DNA from: Fragum whitleyi
Taxonomy: Eukaryota; Mollusca; Bivalvia; Cardiida; Cardiidae
Direction of reading: 5' to 3'
NCBI GenBank assembly: GCA_948146395.1
Contig: OX411548.1
Coordinates: 63,507,020 to 63,571,019 of the forward strand
DNA length: 64,000 nucleotides
Position numbers and translations under genes: made by a program
Notes under the pieces: model-generated
Seen by the model: only the letters and a program-made list of their open reading frames with translations
Told to the model about the DNA's origin: nothing
The model's database searches: none
Shown here: positions 59,839 through 64,000 of the stretch, piece after piece
Layout: each line of letters starts with the position of its first letter
How positions within the stretch are numbered: position 1 is the first letter of the stretch

Positions 59839-60329
59839 CCCTGTATGTGTTATGTGAAAATTTAAACAAAATTAATTGCAGTATGCACTGTGAAATAAAT
59901 GAATTACAAATGAAAAAAGTAATGTTGAAAAAGAATTGAAAAAAATGATGCAATACTTGAATATGAGAATATTAGTTTCTTTTCAATTATTTAATTCATT
60001 TAAATCAAAGCTCTGAAAGTACTTGATCACTAAATTACATTTCAATTATTAATTTTCTGAACAGAAAAATCTTCTAATTTGATACTAGTTGGCTTAAGAG
60101 ACTGGCTAACAAAGATCACACTGCGCGTATGTGGAGGCTGGTCTTTGTCTATACCTGCTGCAAAAATTTGAATATTCAGATGAGTATACAATGGAAGTAT
60201 GAAAAAGTTTTTATGGTTTTAAAAGAAAGCTTGAAATAAGCTGAAAAGCTTAAGTTTATATAATGCAGTTTATTATGTATTGTAATTTTATTGATAGAAA
60301 TTCAATGATATATGCTCACATATTTGCAG

Positions 60330-60487
60330 GTCCAGGCCCACAAGGACTAGGCAATATGGGTATGGCTATGCCGGGTATGGGCATGGGTTTGGGCTTACAG
60401 AATGCCATGGGTCGACTAGGAATACCAGGGATGCCACAGCAAGCGGGGAGTCCCGTCATACTTGTGTCAAATCTCGATGAGGAACTT
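60330..60487 (+). CDS. PTBP1: PTBP exon 10: Met/Gly linker, RRM3 start
   Basis: 158 nt, phase 1 in and 0 out (residues 305-356). It begins PGPQGLGNMGMAMPGMGMGL, a Met/Gly/Pro-rich stretch, then QNAMGRLGIPGMPQQAGS, and ends with PVILVSNLDEEL, the beta1/RNP2 strand of RRM3 (human SVLLVSNLNPE). The donor is gtacgt at 60488. The gene continues past the window for the rest of RRM3 and RRM4. The Met-rich run is unlike the Ala-rich vertebrate linker. Identity is secure because of the VSNL motif and collinearity. Confidence 0.95.
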
Positions 60488-61002
60488 GTACGTATTTCTG
60501 CCTTTCCTTCGTCTTCTAGACTTTCTTGACTTTCTTTCAGTAACCGTAGCCACATTTTGTAAATTTTATGAAGAAGTGAGTTAATAAGGACTAGACTGTA
60601 TCTATCTCAATTGATAACAAATTTAAATCCAGTAAATTAAATAAGATTAAAGAAAGAAATTTTGTGTTGTTTAACAACTACAATTGATAGTTTAAAAAAG
60701 AGAATGGCGTTGATAGATTAAAAAAGAAAACCCACCAAATAATTACAAAATATCATAATACGATGGTGTAACATGCCATTATGAAATAAGAAATTACAAA
60801 AAATTTATTTGCAATAAAATCATATGTCATATGTTTTACTGTGTACATGGATGGCTCAGGGATTCAATGTACCCAACATCAGTTTTAACAGGAATGTTGA
60901 TGCTTTTGACGCCAAACAACTGACATGCTCAATGTCAGGCTTTGCTTTGATTGTGTTACAATGGATTTAATTTTATTTGCATTGATGTGTCTATGTTTGA
61001 TT

Positions 61003-61079
61003 GGGGAGGAGTTATATGCAAAGCCGAATCCACGGGCTCCGCCCTTGGATTTTACCTTTTGCATATAAAACCTCCTCCA
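61003..61079. repeat. Palindrome in intron 10
   Basis: ggaggagttatatgcaaag and the inverse cttttgcatataaaacctcc around a GC-rich centre (ccacgggctccgcccttgg). Likely a small MITE. Confidence 0.55.
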
Positions 61080-61278
61080 TAAGACTTAATACATGGACAC
61101 TTCAACCCCGAATAATGAAATTATTTCATAAGTATAATCTCAATAAATGCACTAAGTGTTGGGCCTGTTCTGTATTTAAATGGCTAAAAAACAGAATTGA
61201 CTTTGCCTTTTAATAAATTAAATAAAATTATACATGTTGATGCATCCAATTTAGAATTGATTTATAACGTATCGCTTT

Positions 61279-63554
61279 TTAGCTCACCTGAGCACAAAGT
61301 GCTCAAGGTGAGCTATTGTGATCGTAGAATGTCCGTCGTCCGTCGTGCGTCGTCCACAATTTCTTTAAACATCTTCTCCTCCTAAACCAGTGGGCCAATT
61401 TGGATGAAACTTGGCAGGGATGTTCCTTGGGTCAAGCTCTACCAAAGTTGTTCAAATAAATGAAATCCACCCTTAACTTTCCCTTTACCCTTAACAAAAA
61501 GGGTGAAAATATGAAAATCTTTAAAAATCTTCTTCTCTGAAACCTGAAGGCAGACAGCTTTCATATTTGGTATGTAGCATCATCTAGTAGACCTCTACCA
61601 AGTTTGTTCATATCAAGACCCTGGGTTCATTTTTGGGCTTTGCACGGGCGCAACCCTTTTTACATAGAGTCAAAGAGCGAAAATCTTTAAAAATCTTCTT
61701 CTCTGAAACCAGATGGCAGACAGCTTTCATATTTGGTATGTAGCATCACCTAGTGGGCCTCTACCAAGTTTGTTCATATCAAGACCCTTGGGTCATATTT
61801 TGGCTTTGCACGGGTGCATCCCTTTATCTCTTATGAGCACGAAGGGTAAAAAAATGAAAATCTTCAAAAATCTTCTTTTATGAAACCAGAAGGCAGACAG
61901 CTTTCATATTTGGTATGTAGCATCATCTAGTAGATCTCTACCAAGTTTGTTCATATCAAGACCCTAGGATGATATCTGGGCTCCACCCGGGCGCAACCCT
62001 TTTTACATAAAATCTTTTAAAATCTTCTCTAATTGAAACAAGAGGGCACACTGCTTTCATTTTTAGCTCCACTGGCTGAAAGCCACTGGGGCTATTGTCA
62101 TGGCGTTGTGTCCGTCGTGCGTCCGTCCGTGCGTCAGTGCGTCCGTGCGTCAGTGCGTCCGTTCGTAAACTTTTTCTTTAAAAATCTTCTCCTCAGAAAC
62201 TACTGGATGAATTTCAACCAAACTTCACAGGAATGATCCTTGGGTGACTCTTTTTCAAAGTTGTTCAAGAAATTTTGATCCAATGAAAACCATGGATTTA
62301 ATGGGCGTGGCTAATTTCCAAATATGGTAAAAAGTGAGTTTTCTCAGATTCTAATTGATGGATACCAATCAAATTTTACATGAATGATCCTTGTGTGACC
62401 CTTTTTCAGTCTACCAAAAATTATTGTGATCGGATGGAAAATATTCATTTAATGGGCAGAGGTCATTTCTCTATATGTTATATAGTGGAAACTTTGAAAA
62501 TCATTTTCTCAGAATCTTAATGATGGATATCAACTTTATTTTACTTCAATGATCCTTGAGTGACCCTTTATCAGTCTTCCAAAAATAATTGTGATCTGAT
62601 GAAAAATATGTATTTTTTGGGCGGAGGTCATTTCTCTATATGTTATTTGGTGGAAACTTTGAAAATCATTTTCTCAGAATGTAACGAATGGATATCATCC
62701 AAATTTCACTGGAATGATCCTTGAGTGACCCTTTATCAGTCTATCAAAAATTATTGTGATCGGATGAAAAATATATATTTTATGGGTGGAGGTCATTTCT
62801 CAATATGTTATTTAGTGGAAACTTTGAAAATCATTTTCTCAGAATGTAACTGATAGATTTCGATCAAACATTTTTGGTATGAGCTTTGGGTGACCCATTA
62901 TCATGCAGCCAAAAATTATTTTGATTCGATGAAAAATATGTCCTTTATGGGCGGAGATCCTTTCTCTATATGTTATTTAGTTGAAACTTTGAAAATCATT
63001 TTCAACATCAGTACAACCCAAAATATCTGAAAATCTAGTCAAAACTTTTATTTGCTTTTACAAGAATTTCAAGCCTGTGGAGCGACACAAGCCATTCATG
63101 GCTTTCTAGTTGGTATGTAGCATCATCTAGTGGGCCCCTTCCAAGTTTTTTCATATCATGACCCTTGGGTCATATTTGGGCTCCACCGGGGCGCATCCCT
63201 TTCAGCTCATCTGAGCACAAAGGGTGAAAATAGGAAAACCTTCAAAAATCTTCTTCTCTGAAACCAGTAGGTAGACAGCTTTCATATTTAGAATGTAGCA
63301 TCATCTTATGGACCTCTTCCAAGTTTGTTCATATCAAGACCTGGGGTCATATTTGGGGTCCAACCGGGTGCATCCCTTTTTACATAGAATCAACGAGCAA
63401 AAAGGTATATCTGTCTTGCTCTTCGCTGAAAACGTTCCATGGTATTGGTCTTAGGCAATTATCTTATTTTTGACACCTGCCTATCTAATTAATGTGATGT
63501 CCAAGGGGTCAAAGAGACTCTGGTGAGCGATCTAGGACCATCTTGGTCCTCTTG
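61279..63554 (+). mobile_element. B-type element, copy 4, with nested A-type copy
   Basis: Same subfamily as the copy at 56295. The head palindrome, the TCCGTCGTCC tract and ~180-bp repeats are split by the A-type insertion at 62063-63109. The 3' half (63110-63554) ends ggtgagcg, hairpin aggacc-atctt-ggtcct and CTTG. Confidence 0.8.
62063..63109 (+). mobile_element. A-type element nested in a B-type element
   Basis: A complete A-type copy (head, microsatellite, ~166-bp repeats, hairpin, CTAG at 63106-63109) sits inside the internal repeat of the B-type element at 61279-63554. Removing it restores the host phrase ctttcat-tttt-ggtatg, which in intact repeats reads ctttcat-attt-ggtatg: equal length, no target duplication, insertion within a T run. 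Confidence 0.82.
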
Positions 63555-64000
63555 TTTTTCTTAACTTCTCAACTTTTCCCTGACTTAATATCTGTATGTG
63601 TACACCATATAACATTATATGGCTTTTTCATAGAAATATGAGTTAAAGAGAATATTTGTTGATTTCATGGAGGTATGAAACTAATAACCTAATCACAGTG
63701 TATTGATATGGGAAGATTTATCAATAATGAAGCAGGCTTGCTTTTGGAACTTAACTTTGTTCTAAAGCTATCAAAAAAGCCGAGTAAGCCAAATTGATTT
63801 CATTCAGCAATAAAATCTTTTTTCATCCAATCAAAATGCACAAATTTTTATGGACACAACTAAAACTAGAATATAAAGAAAAGAAGATTTAACATGATGC
63901 ACCAATTGATCCGTTAAAAACTATAACTTTTGTTCCCATCTGAGGTTTAGAAATGAATTGGAATAGGGATTTAATGTTAAGTTTTGTGTTTACAAATAAC

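Larger units (their letters stand above)
53848..60329 (+). other. PTBP intron 9 (6.5 kb)
   Basis: It holds an F-type fragment interrupted by a palindromic MITE (53990-54350), more palindromic MITEs (54752, 58868, 59769), a piggyBac-like MITE with a nested C-type element (55389-55779), a B-type element (56295-57227) and a second piggyBac-like MITE (57632-57877). 57900-58860 and 58960-59760 are AT-rich with nothing recognised. The acceptor is cacatatttgcag at 60317-60329. Confidence 0.7.
2572..60487 (+). other. PTBP1: PTBP-family gene locus (partial, 10 exons)
   Basis: The ten exons listed separately join in frame into 356 codons. The product matches the polypyrimidine-tract-binding protein family in domain order: RRM1 (residues ~10-90), a short Gln/Ala linker, RRM2 (~126-215), a long linker (~225-343), and the first strand of RRM3 (~344-356). 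Known family role: a nuclear and shuttling RNA-binding protein that binds CU-rich pre-mRNA tracts, represses or activates alternative exons, and affects 3'-end formation, stability and IRES use. Exon phases (0,0,0,1,0,1,1,1,1,0) are all compatible. The start codon with N-terminal exons and the RRM3-RRM4 exons with the stop lie outside the window. Invertebrates usually have one PTBP gene, so the PTBP1 symbol stands for the family; PTBP2/3 orthology cannot be separated here. Confidence 0.95.
60488..64000 (+). other. PTBP intron 10 (incomplete)
   Basis: It contains a palindrome (61003-61079) and a B-type element (61279-63554) that carries a nested A-type element (62063-63109). The next exon is not within the window. 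60500-61000 and 63560-64000 are AT-rich and featureless. Confidence 0.7.

Overview
This is a eukaryotic, AT-rich, intron- and transposon-dominated window. It contains one recognisable protein-coding gene on the + strand: a polypyrimidine-tract-binding protein (PTBP/hnRNP I family, PTBP1-like). Ten coding exons can be placed between 2572 and 60487, each with AG/GT boundaries and compatible phases. They join into 1068 nt (356 codons) with no stop, running from the start of RRM1 to the first strand of RRM3. The 5' exons (N-terminus, promoter) lie left of the window; the rest of RRM3, RRM4 and the stop lie right of it. About 98% of the window is intron.

The repeats point to a marine bivalve mollusc, perhaps a venerid-type clam; this is inference. 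They include tRNA-headed SINEs ending in short CAAA or CAAT repeats, many short palindromic MITEs, and abundant elements that start with a palindrome (TTAGCTCACCTGAGC, TTAGCTCCACTGG, TTATGCCCCCG), carry TCCGTC-type microsatellites and internal tandem repeats, and end in a hairpin plus CTTG or CTAG.

Layout: 1-2571 upstream intron; 2572-2715 exon 1 (RRM1 first half); a 12.4 kb intron packed with 'TTAGCTCC' elements; 15164-15310 exon 2 (RRM1 second half); 16249-16389 exon 3 (inter-RRM linker and RRM2 beta1/helix1), followed by decaying tandem copies of exon 3; 24406-24457 and 27875-27933 exons 4-5 (RRM2 core); 29005-29179 exon 6 (RRM2 end); 36609-36677, 50015-50113 and 53824-53847 exons 7-9, three phase-1 exons whose lengths are multiples of 3 and which build the RRM2-RRM3 linker; 60330-60487 exon 10 (Met/Gly-rich linker end and RRM3 start). 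The remaining intron runs to 64000.

The most notable signals are: (a) a tandem array, period about 177 bp, of degenerate copies of PTBP exon 3; (b) six or more element families of different sequence but one shared architecture (subterminal inverted repeats, 3' hairpin, CTTG/CTAG end, T as the next base), with two intra-window pre-insertion comparisons showing no target duplication, which is the signature expected of non-autonomous Helentron (HINE/pearl-like) elements; (c) all such elements that I could orient lie in the sense direction of the gene; (d) nested MITE insertions that give a relative chronology; (e) an unassigned terminal-exon-like ORF at 52713-52841.
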